The notes under the pieces are model-generated. The model was not told where the DNA came from. It searched no databases and worked only from the letters and a program-made list of their open reading frames with translations. Below are positions 1 to 7,771 of a DNA stretch of 41,909 nt, one piece after another (the stretch's first letter is position 1; each line of letters opens with the position of its first letter). The DNA is from Jannaschia seohaensis (GTDB lineage: Bacteria > Pseudomonadota > Alphaproteobacteria > Rhodobacterales > Rhodobacteraceae). Made by a program: the position numbers and the translations under genes. The stretch is taken from the NCBI RefSeq assembly GCF_900116765.1, contig NZ_UETC01000020.1:1-41909 (forward strand), written 5' to 3'.

Positions 1-83
1 TCGGCCCACCGCCGCCAACGGTTGTAGAGGGTCTTGCGCGGTCCATACTCCTCAGCTGCGTCCACCCACCGGCAGCCCGACTT
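1..83 (-). pseudogene. IS5-family transposase, interrupted 3' part (runs off window)
   Basis: Read on the minus strand, this stretch encodes KSGCRWVDAAEEYGPRK followed by TLYNRWRRW, the conserved N-terminal domain pattern of IS5-family transposases. The frame is open to the window edge, so the rest of the gene lies outside. The matching N-terminal part (about 41 residues) lies at 1580-1702, also on the minus strand. The two halves are separated by an IS110-family element, so this is one transposase gene split by insertion rather than two independent remnants. The junction near base 83 is placed by protein homology and could be off by a few bases. Confidence 0.72.
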
Positions 84-109
84 GCTCGGCCTGGCACTCG
101 GACCATGTA

Positions 110-120
110 TGGATGGCCCC
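110..120 (+). repeat. Subterminal inverted repeat, left copy (IS1111-type)
   Basis: TGGATGGCCCC, exactly inverted relative to bases 1540-1550. It lies about 27 bp inside the inferred left end of the element. Confidence 0.7.
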
Positions 121-418
121 TTGGCAAGCGCTTTGTTCGGCTGGTGGCATCTAGTCGGTCGCGGCCATGTATACGGCGTCCTGTATGCGGCGTGATCTGC
201 TGCGCGCCCTGATGAAGTCCGCTGGGGTGGACGGGTCCCGATCAATGGCCCGCGGTCTGAGCCGCACCGGTTCGAGCTGGGTGTCCCGTCCGCCTGTTCT
301 CCGCCTCGCGCCATCCACTGCCCGGCAGGGCATCGCCGCAGGCGATGTCCCGAGAGGGGCCTCACGTCGCGCCTCACCATCTCGGAGCCGCCAGGCGCGC
401 CCGGCGACGATCCGGTTC
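121..418 (-). ncRNA. Candidate bridge-RNA region, 3' non-coding end of IS110/IS1111 element
   Basis: Roughly 300 bp between the recombinase stop and the left subterminal repeat carries no recognisable coding sequence. In the IS1111 group the long non-coding end, which produces the structured bridge RNA specifying target and donor, lies downstream of the recombinase; the arrangement here fits. Several short G/C-rich palindromic segments are visible, for example GCATCGCCGCAGGCGATG around 330-347. A stretch near 343-356 (CGATGTCCCGAGA) resembles the interrupted IS5 target at about 1585-1597 (CGATGCCCGAGA) with one extra base. That could reflect a guide loop but is too short to be conclusive. Ends and strand are inferred. 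Confidence 0.35.
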
Positions 419-1477
419 TCAGCCGGGCACGGCCCGGTAGCTGCCGCCGCGGGCGATGAGCGCCCAGACGGCGCGGGCCATGCGGGCTGCGAGGGCCACG
501 GCTGCGACCTTCACCGGCTTCCTCGCGAGCATCCGATCGAGCCAGTCGGGCGCGCCCTCCAGCCTGGCGGCGCGCCGTCCGCGCCTTGCGCTGATCCTGG
601 CCATGGCGCCAAGGTAGAGCAGCCGGCGCAGATAGCGGTTTCCCGCCTTGCTGATGCGCCCCAGCCGCTCCTTGCCGCCCGAGGAATGCGCCCGTGGTGT
701 CAGCCCGAGCCACGCCGCATAGTCGCGGGCTGAGCGAAAGGCGGCGACATCCGGCGTCGTGGCCGCGAAGGCCGAGGACGCGATCGGTCCCAGCCCGGGG
801 ATCGTGGCGAGCCGCCGGGCGAGCGGGTCCGCCTTCTGGGCGGCGGTGATGCGCGCCGTCGCCGCCTCGATCCGCTCCTCCAAGTCGCCGAGCCGGCCGG
901 CGAGCAGGTCGAGCGCCGGGCGTGCCGCCTCGGGAACGTCCTGCGCGGCTTCGAGCAGCCGGTCGAGGTTGTGGATGCCCTTGGCCACGACGACCCCGAA
1001 CTCGCCCAGATGCGCACGGATGGCGTTCACCGTCTGCGTCCGCTGCCGGACAAGGAAGTCCCGGGCCTTGTGGTCCAAGAGCGCCGCTTGCCGCTCGGCC
1101 GACTTCACCGGAACGAACCGCATCGTCGGGCGGGTGACCGCCTCGCAGATGGCCTCCGCGTCGTTCGTCGGCTGCGTGGCCCCACTGGGGCCACGGTCCG
1201 CCTCACCGTCCGTCTTTCCCCGCTTCACATACGCCTTGACGTAGGCCGGCGGCATAAGCCGAACCTGATGGCCGAGAGCGCCAAGCTCCCGTGCCCAGTG
1301 ATGCGCCCCCGAGCAGGCTTCCATGCCCACCAGGCACGGTCCCAGCCGATCGAAGAACGCCAAGACCTGCGAGCGCCGCAGCTGACGCCGGACGACGACC
1401 CGCCCTTCGACGTCCACGCCGTGCACCTGAAAGACGGACTTGGCCAGATCGAGGCCGATGGTGATAGGCTGGCCCAT
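419..1477 (-). CDS. IS110-family (IS1111-type) transposase/recombinase
   Basis: A 352-residue recombinase that moves the element using an N-terminal RuvC-like DEDD domain and a C-terminal domain with a catalytic serine. Candidate acidic residues are D10 (GLDLAK), E53 (GMEAC) and D90 plus D106 (KTD...DAEAI). The C-terminal half has the helix-hairpin-helix IPGLGP and the family block SSGGKERLGRISKAGN, which contains the expected nucleophilic serine. The start at 1477 is chosen over the in-frame ATG at 1525 because a GAGGAG ribosome site precedes it and MGQPITIGLDLAK is the usual family N-terminus. Oddity: the two aspartates normally written D-x-x-D are separated by 15 residues, a 13-residue in-frame insertion whose DNA contains a perfect 8-bp hairpin. 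Whether the enzyme remains active is unknown. It is otherwise full length and uninterrupted. Confidence 0.9.
   Translation of the reverse strand: MGQPITIGLDLAKSVFQVHGVDVEGRVVVRRQLRRSQVLAFFDRLGPCLVGMEACSGAHHWARELGALGHQVRLMPPAYVKAYVKRGKTDGEADRGPSGATQPTNDAEAICEAVTRPTMRFVPVKSAERQAALLDHKARDFLVRQRTQTVNAIRAHLGEFGVVVAKGIHNLDRLLEAAQDVPEAARPALDLLAGRLGDLEERIEAATARITAAQKADPLARRLATIPGLGPIASSAFAATTPDVAAFRSARDYAAWLGLTPRAHSSGGKERLGRISKAGNRYLRRLLYLGAMARISARRGRRAARLEGAPDWLDRMLARKPVKVAAVALAARMARAVWALIARGGSYRAVPG
1176..1194. repeat. Hairpin inside an in-frame insertion of the IS110 recombinase gene
   Basis: GTGGCCCC-ACT-GGGGCCAC, a perfect 8-bp inverted repeat with a 3-nt loop. It lies within the codons for residues 91-105 of the recombinase, between its last two catalytic aspartates. 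Confidence 0.75.
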
Positions 1478-1539
1478 GGATGGCTCCTCTCGGTGGAATG
1501 CTACGCAGCTCCCACCTTGGCACACCAGATGCCGTGGGC

Positions 1540-1550
1540 GGGGCCATCCA
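1540..1550 (-). repeat. Subterminal inverted repeat, right copy (IS1111-type)
   Basis: GGGGCCATCCA on the plus strand, the reverse complement of the copy at 110-120. It lies about 29 bp inside the inferred right end and about 60 bp upstream of the recombinase start. Confidence 0.7.
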
Positions 1551-1579
1551 CACCATCAGTGGCGGGCTCATGCCTCGCC

Positions 1580-1702
1580 GTGGACGATGCCCGAGATCAC
1601 CCGCCGATCGTCCACCCGCGCCACGCCCCGGACCTTGTCGGGCAGGTAGGGCCTGAGCCGCTCCATCTGCACCTCGCTCAGCCAGAACAAGTTCTCGGAC
1701 AT
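1580..1702 (-). pseudogene. IS5-family transposase, interrupted 5' part
   Basis: From the ATG at 1702 the minus strand encodes MSENLFWLSEVQMERLRPYL and continues to VDDRRVISGIVH, the typical IS5-family N-terminus. Homology stops at about 1580, where the IS110 element begins, and a stop codon follows within three codons. A GGGGGAT ribosome site precedes the start. The continuation of the protein is at 1-83. The outer terminal inverted repeat of this IS5 copy should lie between about 1703 and 1790 but cannot be fixed without the other end, which is outside the window. Confidence 0.75.
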
Positions 1703-2038
1703 GACCATCCCCCCATCCAGGATGGCCGACGTGACTCACCAACAGGCTGACGTCGCTAGACGGTCAATGGGTCCGGAGCCTAGCCTGTAACCTATTTGCA
1801 GTGTACGGAGTCACTTTCGTTGGCGCCGTTGCATGAAGCGCCCCGGATCGATGTCCAGGCGGGCGTCACCCTTCACCCTCGACGTTTAGGCCCCTGCCGG
1901 CCACTGTCCGACCGACGGGACGAGGACGGAATGCGGTCAGGTCATGGGGTTGCAGTCAGGGGGCCGCCTCGGCATCGTCCGCTCCGGCGGCCGCGCGGGA
2001 TGGGCTGCCGTGCGGTCGGAAAATGCGGAGTGATCTGG
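1703..2038. other. Non-coding stretch: IS5 outer end and leader of the next gene
   Basis: About 335 bp without a supported gene. The first 80-90 bp must hold the end of the IS5 element. The rest is the upstream region of the SDR gene at 2039. An open frame extends back to about 1796, but its translation shows no SDR-like N-terminal extension, so I treat it as leader. No clear promoter was identified. Confidence 0.5.
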
Positions 2039-2818
2039 ATGGACATGGGGATCAGGGGCAGACGTGCCCTGCTGACGGGCGCGTCTAAGGGAATGGGACG
2101 CGCCTGTGCCGAGGCGCTGGCCCGCGAGGGCTGCGCGCTGACGCTCGTGGCACGCGGGGCGGAGACGCTGGAGGCGGCCGCCGCCGAGATCCGCGCCCAA
2201 ACCGGCGCCGAGATCCGCACGGTCGCCGCCGACATCACCACCGAAGCCGGGCGCGCCGCCGCGCTGGAGGCCTGCCCCGCGCCCGATATCCTCTTGAACA
2301 ACGCCGCCGGGATGAAGCCCGGCGATTTCCGCGACTGGACCCGCGACACCTGGATCGAGGCGCTCGACCTGATGATGCTCGCGCCGATCGAGATGATCCG
2401 GCTGACCTTCGACGGCATGACGGAGCGCGGCTTCGGCCGGATCGTCAACATCGCCTCGCGCGGGGTGAAGCTGCCGCAATCGGAGTTGGGGCTGTCGAAC
2501 GGGGCGCGCACCGGGCTTGTGGGGTTCTGCGCGGGCCTCGCCCGCGAGGGCGTCGCCCGCAACGTCACGATCAACACGATCCTGCCGGGCATCGTCGCCA
2601 GCGACGGCCAGCGGACCCATGTCCGCGCCCTGGCCGAGCGCACCGGCCGCAGCTTCGACGACATCTGGGCGGAGCGCGCGGCCTCCTCGCCGGCGAAACG
2701 CTACGGAGAGCCGGTCGAGATCGGGGCGCTCTTCGCCTTTCTCGCCTCCGCCCATTCGGGGCTGATGACGGGGCAATCGATCCTGATGGATGGCGGGGAC
2801 TATCCCGGCACGCTCTGA
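2039..2818 (+). CDS. SDR-family oxidoreductase, atypical catalytic site
   Basis: A 259-residue short-chain dehydrogenase/reductase-like protein. The nucleotide-binding glycine motif TGASKGMG is at residues 13-20, NNAAG at 87-91 and the first catalytic serine at S140. The usual YxxxK is replaced by SNGAR, putting S153 and R157 at the Tyr and Lys positions. The same replacement occurs in a recognised 3-oxoacyl-reductase-like SDR subgroup lacking the classical tetrad, so activity cannot be assumed. The end (SILMDGG) is normal for the superfamily. ATG 2039 is preferred because GGAG lies 8 bases upstream; ATG 2045 is an alternative. It is the first gene of the plus-strand catabolic cluster, 95 bp before the DapA-like gene. 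The substrate is unknown. Confidence 0.85.
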   Translation: MDMGIRGRRALLTGASKGMGRACAEALAREGCALTLVARGAETLEAAAAEIRAQTGAEIRTVAADITTEAGRAAALEACPAPDILLNNAAGMKPGDFRDWTRDTWIEALDLMMLAPIEMIRLTFDGMTERGFGRIVNIASRGVKLPQSELGLSNGARTGLVGFCAGLAREGVARNVTINTILPGIVASDGQRTHVRALAERTGRSFDDIWAERAASSPAKRYGEPVEIGALFAFLASAHSGLMTGQSILMDGGDYPGTL

Positions 2819-2913
2819 CCGGCCCTCGCGCGACGCGTCGAAATCTGTTACCTGACCATGCGTCACTCACCCGCCCGTGTCTTCGACGGGCCAGCCAGAA
2901 AAGGATCTTCGCC

Positions 2914-3858
2914 ATGGCTCATCAAAAGCCCACCGGCTCCTTCGTGGCGCTCATCACGCCGATGAACGCGGACGGGTCCATCGACTACGAGGGCTTTCGG
3001 ACCCTGATCGACTGGCACGCGGAGAACGGAACTTCGGCGCTGCTGATCATGGGCTCCACCGGAGAGGTCTCGATGCTGACCCCCGAGGAGCGGCAGGAGA
3101 TCGTGCGCCGGACGCTCGCCATGCGCCGCCCGGGCATGACGATGTGGTATGGCTGCACCGGCAACAACACGGACGCGACCATCGCGCAGGTGCGGTTCGC
3201 CGCCGCCGAAGGGGCGGATGGCGCGATCGTCGCCGCGCCCTCGTATATCTGCGCCGACAACGACGCGATCGAGGCTTACATGGCCGAGGTGCTCGACAGC
3301 GCCGACCTGGCCATGGGCTTCTACAACAACCCGCCCCGGGTGAAGACCGATCTGCACTGGTCCAACCTGCTGCGTCTGGCCGAACATCCCAACATGGTCG
3401 TCCTCAAGGAGAGCACGACTCGCGTCGGGCAGGTCGCGCAGGTCTGCGCCGCGCAACCGGACATGTCGATCATGTGCTGCTGTTCGCCCAATCTCGGACT
3501 CGTGGTGCCGACGATGGCGCTGGGCGGTCATGGCACGGCGAACATGACCGGCAACCTGATCCCGCGCGAAATGGCCGTCATCTCGACGCCTTGGAAGACC
3601 GGAGAAGACGCCTTCGCCTGCCGCGCGGCCTGGCTCGAAAACCTGCCGGTCCTGCATTTCGCCTATTCCGCGATCAACCCCGTGGCGGTGAAGACGCTGA
3701 TGCGTGCCATGGGCATGCCCGCCGGTCCGCTGCGGCGCCCCTTGCAGCCGCTGGCCCAGCCCGCGGTCGCCGAGGCGCTGGAGATGATGTCGCGCCTCGG
3801 GCTCGACAAGCGTTACGGGTTCCGCACCGGGGCCACGGCGCTGACCGCCGCGGAGTAG
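2914..3858 (+). CDS. DapA-family (DHDPS/NAL-type) lyase or deaminase
   Basis: A 314-residue class I aldolase of the dihydrodipicolinate synthase/N-acetylneuraminate lyase superfamily, acting through a lysine Schiff base on a 2-oxo acid-type substrate. Family landmarks are GSTGE at 47-51, Y137 in FYNNPPR and the Schiff-base lysine K165 in VLKEST. Length is normal. Only 3 bp separate it from the DadA-like dehydrogenase, so the two are probably co-translated. That pairing is known from D-hydroxyproline catabolism, where a DapA-family enzyme deaminates pyrroline-4-hydroxy-2-carboxylate made by a DadA-like dehydrogenase. However, neither the epimerase nor the semialdehyde dehydrogenase of that route is present, so the substrate stays open. 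It is unlikely to be biosynthetic DapA given its context. Confidence 0.85.
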   Translation: MAHQKPTGSFVALITPMNADGSIDYEGFRTLIDWHAENGTSALLIMGSTGEVSMLTPEERQEIVRRTLAMRRPGMTMWYGCTGNNTDATIAQVRFAAAEGADGAIVAAPSYICADNDAIEAYMAEVLDSADLAMGFYNNPPRVKTDLHWSNLLRLAEHPNMVVLKESTTRVGQVAQVCAAQPDMSIMCCCSPNLGLVVPTMALGGHGTANMTGNLIPREMAVISTPWKTGEDAFACRAAWLENLPVLHFAYSAINPVAVKTLMRAMGMPAGPLRRPLQPLAQPAVAEALEMMSRLGLDKRYGFRTGATALTAAE

Positions 3859-3861
3859 GTC

Positions 3862-5097
3862 TTGGCCATCATCGTCGTGGGCGCGGGAGTCGTCGGACTG
3901 TCGACGGCCTATGCGCTGCATTCCGACGGACAGGACGTTGCCGTCGTCGACCGGCTGTCCGGGCCAGGGCTGGGGACGAGCTTTGCCAATGCGGGAGGGC
4001 TCTGCCCCTCCTTCGCGGGCCCCTGGGCCGCGCCGGGCATGATCGGCAAGGCCGTGCGGTGGCTGGCGCAGCCCTCCGCGCCGCTCAAGATCCGGCCCCG
4101 GCTCGACCCGGCGCAATGGCGATGGCTCTGGCAGTTCGCCCAGGCCTGCAAGCCCAGCCCCTTCGAAGCCAACAAACGCGCCATGCAGGCCATCGCCCAT
4201 TACAGCCATGCCTGCCTGCGAGAGATCGTGGAGGAAACCGGGCTGCGCTTCGACCGGGGCGAGGGGGGAATCCTTCAGACGTTCCGTAGCCCCGACAGCC
4301 TTGCCGGCGGTCGGCGCGCGGCCGAAGTGCTGTCCGAGATGGGGATCGCCCACCGCCTGCTGGACCCGGAGGAGATCGCGCAGATCGAACCGGCGCTCGC
4401 GCGGACGGACCTGTCCTTCACCGGCGCGCTGCATTTCCCCGACGATGGGACCGGCGACGCCCAGGCCTATTGCCGGGCCATGGCCGCATGGCTGGAGGAT
4501 CGGGGCGTGTCCTTCCGGTACGGAACCGAAATCACCGGGCTTCGGCAGGCGAATGGCCGGCTCACCGGCCTGCGCACGCCCGACGGGGAGATCGCGGCCG
4601 ATGCCGTGGTGCTGGCGGGCGGGCCGTGGATCCCGGCCCTCGTGCCCGAGATCCCCGTCTATCCGGTCAAGGGCTATTCGCTGACCTGGCCTGGGATCGC
4701 GGAGGGGGCCGGGCCGCGCTCCTCGATCATGGACGAGGACAGCAAGATCATGTTCACCCGCCTGGGCGACCGGCTGCGGGTCGGCGGCATGGCGGAGCTC
4801 GACGGCTTCTCGACGCGCTTGCCGAAGGCGCAGCTTGCCGGGATGACCGACATCACGCACAGGTTCTTCCCCGAGGCGGCCGCCAGCGCGCCCGAGCCCT
4901 GGACCGGCCACCGCCCGATGACGCCGGACGGCCGCCCCCGGATCGGGCCCAGCGCGCGCGTCGAGGGGCTGTGGATCAACGCCGGTCACGGCTCCAATGG
5001 GTGGACGCAGGCCGCCGGCGCGGGCCGGCTGATGGCCGACCTGATCGCCGGGCACGCACCCGCCATTGACCCCGCGCCTTATCGGCCTGTCGGGTGA
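3862..5097 (+). CDS. FAD-dependent D-amino acid dehydrogenase, DadA-like
   Basis: A 411-residue DAO-family flavoprotein. The FAD-binding GAGVVGLSTAY motif begins at residue 7. The segment TSFANAGG followed by PWAAPGM is characteristic of DadA-type D-amino acid dehydrogenases, and the C-terminal GHGSNGWTQAAG is the second conserved flavin contact. It should oxidise a D-amino or imino acid, passing electrons to the respiratory chain rather than to oxygen. The start is a TTG at 3862, seven bases after a GGAG that overlaps the end of the upstream gene; no ATG lies nearby in frame. The adjacent DapA-family enzyme suggests that the imino/2-oxo product is processed next. Whether the substrate is D-hydroxyproline or another D-amino acid cannot be told. 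Confidence 0.88.
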   Translation: MAIIVVGAGVVGLSTAYALHSDGQDVAVVDRLSGPGLGTSFANAGGLCPSFAGPWAAPGMIGKAVRWLAQPSAPLKIRPRLDPAQWRWLWQFAQACKPSPFEANKRAMQAIAHYSHACLREIVEETGLRFDRGEGGILQTFRSPDSLAGGRRAAEVLSEMGIAHRLLDPEEIAQIEPALARTDLSFTGALHFPDDGTGDAQAYCRAMAAWLEDRGVSFRYGTEITGLRQANGRLTGLRTPDGEIAADAVVLAGGPWIPALVPEIPVYPVKGYSLTWPGIAEGAGPRSSIMDEDSKIMFTRLGDRLRVGGMAELDGFSTRLPKAQLAGMTDITHRFFPEAAASAPEPWTGHRPMTPDGRPRIGPSARVEGLWINAGHGSNGWTQAAGAGRLMADLIAGHAPAIDPAPYRPVG

Positions 5098-5320
5098 CCT
5101 CGGACCGCGGGCAGTGGTTCAATGGGCGATCCGCCGCGGCGAGTGCCGAAGAATCCGGCACTGCGCGTCGGTAGCGACGCGGCATCCCGGAAACCGGCCC
5201 TGGCCGGACAGCCAATGTTCATTGGACTTGATCGTTCGTGACAAACACAGTCATGTGGGCCCGCGGCAAACCGGTCCCTAGGGAACGAGAAAAGACCGCG
5301 AAAGATCAGGGAGACGATCC
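5098..5320 (+). promoter_or_regulatory. Intergenic region before the first ABC operon, with an inverted repeat
   Basis: A 223-bp gap, the largest inside the cluster, and therefore a likely promoter site for the transporter genes. It contains CCAATG-TT-CATTGG at 5212-5225, a 6-bp inverted repeat with 2-bp spacing that could be an operator. The AT-richer stretch following it (about 5218-5250) is a plausible promoter, but no confident -35/-10 pair can be assigned. A GGGAG ribosome site at 5308-5312 serves the next gene. Confidence 0.4.
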
Positions 5321-6805
5321 GTGCCGACACGACTGACCGAGACCGCAGGGGCCGCGCTCCTGTCCGCCACCCTTGTGCTGATGCCTGTCTGCGCACTTGC
5401 CGACGCGATCACCATCGTGCTCGGGGCCGAGCCGACGACGCTCGACCCGCACGCGGCCGATGACGGGGCCGAAAAGGCCGTGAACGACAACGTCTTCGAG
5501 ACGCTGATGGCACGGGATGTCGACGGCAACCTCGTCCCCGGCCTCGCGACCGGCGAGCCGGTTCAGATCGACGAGACCACCTGGGAATTCACGATTCCCG
5601 CCGGGCTCACCTTCCATAACGGGGAGCCTCTGGACGCCGCCGCCATCGTCCATTCGGTCGAGCGGATGATCGACCCCGACCTCAATTCCGAACAGCTGAG
5701 CTATTTCTCGACGCTGGCGGGCGCCGAGGCCGTGGACGCCACCACCGTGCGCATCCTGACGGACGGGCCGGATCCGATCCTGCCCGCGCGGATGTACTAT
5801 TTCATGATCGTCCCGCCCGTGGCCTCCGAGGCCGAAGACTTCGCCTCCAACCCCGTGGGCTCCGGCCCCTATGAGTTCGTCAGCTGGGACCGTGGCAACG
5901 AGATCGTGCTGGCGGCCGATCCCGACTGGCGCGGCGAAGCCCCCGACGTGACCGAGGTCACCTACCGCTTCATCGAGGAAAGCGGCACGCGCATGGCCGC
6001 CCTGATGGCCGGTGAGGTCGACCTGATCACCAACCTGCTGCCCGAATTCACCGACCAGGTGCCCGCCTCCGCCTCGATGCGCGGGCTCGAGCACCCCACC
6101 GTGATCCTGAACACCAATGGCGGGATCACCGCCGACAAGCGCGTGCGGCAGGCCCTGAACCTCGCCGTCGATAAGGAGGCGCTGGCTTCGGCCCTGTTCG
6201 AGGGGCAGGCACAGGTCGAGCAGGGGCAACTTCTGGGCACCACCTATTTCGGCTTCAACGAGGAGGTCGGCCCCTACCCCTACGACCCCGAGCGCGCCAA
6301 AGCGCTGCTGGAGGAGGCAGGCGCCGCCGGCGGCGACATCACCCTCGTGGGCACGTCGGGCCGCTGGCTGAAGGACCGCGAGGTCACTGAGGTCGTCGCG
6401 GGCTACTGGTCGGCCGTGGGCCTCAATGTCGACGTGCAGATCTTCGAGTTCGACGAATACCTTCAGCGGCTCTTCGACAAGGAGAACCGGGCCGATGCGA
6501 TCTTCGTCGTCTCCGGCAACGAGCTTCTGGATGCGGACCGGTCCTTCTCGGCCTATTACGCGCCCTCAGGCTTCGGCTCCTCCAACAGCTTCGAGGAACT
6601 GGAGACCTGGATCACCCAGGCCCGCTCCGAGACCGACCCCGAGGCGCGTCAGGCGCTCTATGAACAGGCCGTTGAGTTCGCGCATGAGGAGGCGATCCTG
6701 ACCTTCCTTCTGAACATCAACAACGTCTACGGCCTTTCCGAGCGGCTGGACTGGCAGCCCCGGGTGGACGGCAAAATGTTCGTCTCCACCATGACCGTGG
6801 ATTGA
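5321..6805 (+). CDS. ABC transporter substrate-binding protein, family 5 (peptide/opine type)
   Basis: A 494-residue periplasmic solute-binding protein of the DppA/OppA class. The GTG start at 5321 follows a GGGAG ribosome site. An N-terminal signal peptide ends near ALADA (about residue 27). The mature start TIVLGAEPTTLDPH and the internal LTFHNGEPLDAAAI and RVRQALNLAVD blocks are family 5 signatures. It delivers the solute to the two permeases encoded immediately downstream. Family 5 proteins bind peptides, but also opines, nickel chelates, glutathione and modified amino acids. Given the DadA/DapA-like enzymes upstream, an amino acid derivative is as likely as a dipeptide. Confidence 0.9.
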   Translation: MPTRLTETAGAALLSATLVLMPVCALADAITIVLGAEPTTLDPHAADDGAEKAVNDNVFETLMARDVDGNLVPGLATGEPVQIDETTWEFTIPAGLTFHNGEPLDAAAIVHSVERMIDPDLNSEQLSYFSTLAGAEAVDATTVRILTDGPDPILPARMYYFMIVPPVASEAEDFASNPVGSGPYEFVSWDRGNEIVLAADPDWRGEAPDVTEVTYRFIEESGTRMAALMAGEVDLITNLLPEFTDQVPASASMRGLEHPTVILNTNGGITADKRVRQALNLAVDKEALASALFEGQAQVEQGQLLGTTYFGFNEEVGPYPYDPERAKALLEEAGAAGGDITLVGTSGRWLKDREVTEVVAGYWSAVGLNVDVQIFEFDEYLQRLFDKENRADAIFVVSGNELLDADRSFSAYYAPSGFGSSNSFEELETWITQARSETDPEARQALYEQAVEFAHEEAILTFLLNINNVYGLSERLDWQPRVDGKMFVSTMTVD

Positions 6806-6824
6806 GCCGACAGAAGACGACCGG

Positions 6825-7751
6825 ATGGGCCGCTATATCCTCGCGAAACTCTGGCAGGGCGTCATCGTCGTCCTGTCGGTCGTCGTGGTCGTCTTCATCC
6901 TCACCCGGCTGGTCGGCGATCCGGTCCGGGTGATGCTCCCGCTTGAGGCCACCCAGGAACAGCGCGACCAGTTCGAGGCGCAGCTGGGCCTCGACCGGCC
7001 CATCGGCGTGCAGTTCGTCGATTACGTCAGCGACGTCGCGGTGCTCGATTTCGGCGAGAGCCTCTGGCAGCGGCGCCCGGTCATGGAGATCATCGTGGAA
7101 CGGGCGCCCGCGACGCTGCTTCTGACCTTCGCGGCGATCGGGCTGGCCGTCGCGCTGGCAGTGCCACTGGGCGTCGTCGCGGCCCTCAGGCCCGAGGGGG
7201 TGGTCGACAGGATCGTGGTCTTAATCAGCCTGATCGGCCTCTCCATTCCACAGTTCTGGCTAGGCCTGTTGTTCATCGTGTTCTTCGCCCTGACGCTGGG
7301 CTGGCTGCCGACCTCCGGCTCCGGCACGCCCGCGCATATCATCCTGCCCGCGCTGACACTGGCGATCCCGGCGATGACGCGGCTGGTGATGGTCGTGCGC
7401 TCGACCATGATCGACGAGTTGAACGCCCAGTATGTCCGCGTGCTGCGGGTCAAGGGCCTCAGCCCGTGGCGGGTGATCGCGGTCCACGCGCTCAAGAACT
7501 CGGCGGTGCCGATCGTCACCCTCGCGGGGTGGGAGCTGATCCGCGCGCTGTCCGGCTATACCGTCGTGGTCGAGAGCGTCTTCGCCTGGCCCGGGCTGGG
7601 CCTGACGGCGATCCAGGCGATCGAACGTCAGGATCTGATTCTGTTGCAGGCCATCGTCTTCCTGACCGCGATCATGGTCGTGGCGCTGAACCTGCTGCTC
7701 GACATCCTTGCCAAGGCGTTCGATCCCCGGATCGACCTGCGTGCCTCGTGA
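6825..7751 (+). CDS. ABC transporter permease, DppB-type
   Basis: A 308-residue inner-membrane permease. The N-terminal helix follows MGRYILAKLWQG, a large periplasmic loop follows (residues about 30-90), and then come five hydrophobic segments. The cytoplasmic EAA-type coupling loop is YVRVLRVKGLSPWRVI, which docks on the ATPase. The end, LDILAKAFDPRIDLRAS, is typical of DppB/GsiC-like subunits. It lies 19 bp downstream of the binding-protein gene and overlaps the next permease frame, consistent with one operon. It pairs with the DppC-type permease. Confidence 0.92.
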   Translation: MGRYILAKLWQGVIVVLSVVVVVFILTRLVGDPVRVMLPLEATQEQRDQFEAQLGLDRPIGVQFVDYVSDVAVLDFGESLWQRRPVMEIIVERAPATLLLTFAAIGLAVALAVPLGVVAALRPEGVVDRIVVLISLIGLSIPQFWLGLLFIVFFALTLGWLPTSGSGTPAHIILPALTLAIPAMTRLVMVVRSTMIDELNAQYVRVLRVKGLSPWRVIAVHALKNSAVPIVTLAGWELIRALSGYTVVVESVFAWPGLGLTAIQAIERQDLILLQAIVFLTAIMVVALNLLLDILAKAFDPRIDLRAS

Positions 7752-7771
7752 CGGCCATGGAGGGCAGTGAC

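Larger units (their letters stand above)
84..1579 (-). mobile_element. IS110-family (IS1111-type) insertion sequence nested in an IS5 element
   Basis: About 1.5 kb separates two halves of an IS5 transposase reading frame and contains one IS110-family recombinase gene. An 11-bp sequence, TGGATGGCCCC, occurs at 110-120 and as its exact reverse complement at 1540-1550. These copies lie about 27 and 29 bp inside the inferred ends. Subterminal rather than terminal inverted repeats are a known feature of the IS1111 group of IS110. The recombinase has roughly 100 bp of non-coding DNA upstream and over 300 bp downstream. The exact ends were inferred from where IS5 homology stops and resumes; no target duplication was seen or is expected for this family. 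Confidence 0.8.

Noticed and set aside
2863-5055. 730-codon open frame on the minus strand opposite the DapA-like and DadA-like genes
   Set aside because: It is antisense to two genes with clear family motifs. Its translation is low-complexity Arg/Gly/His-rich with no domain, typical of GC-rich shadow frames.
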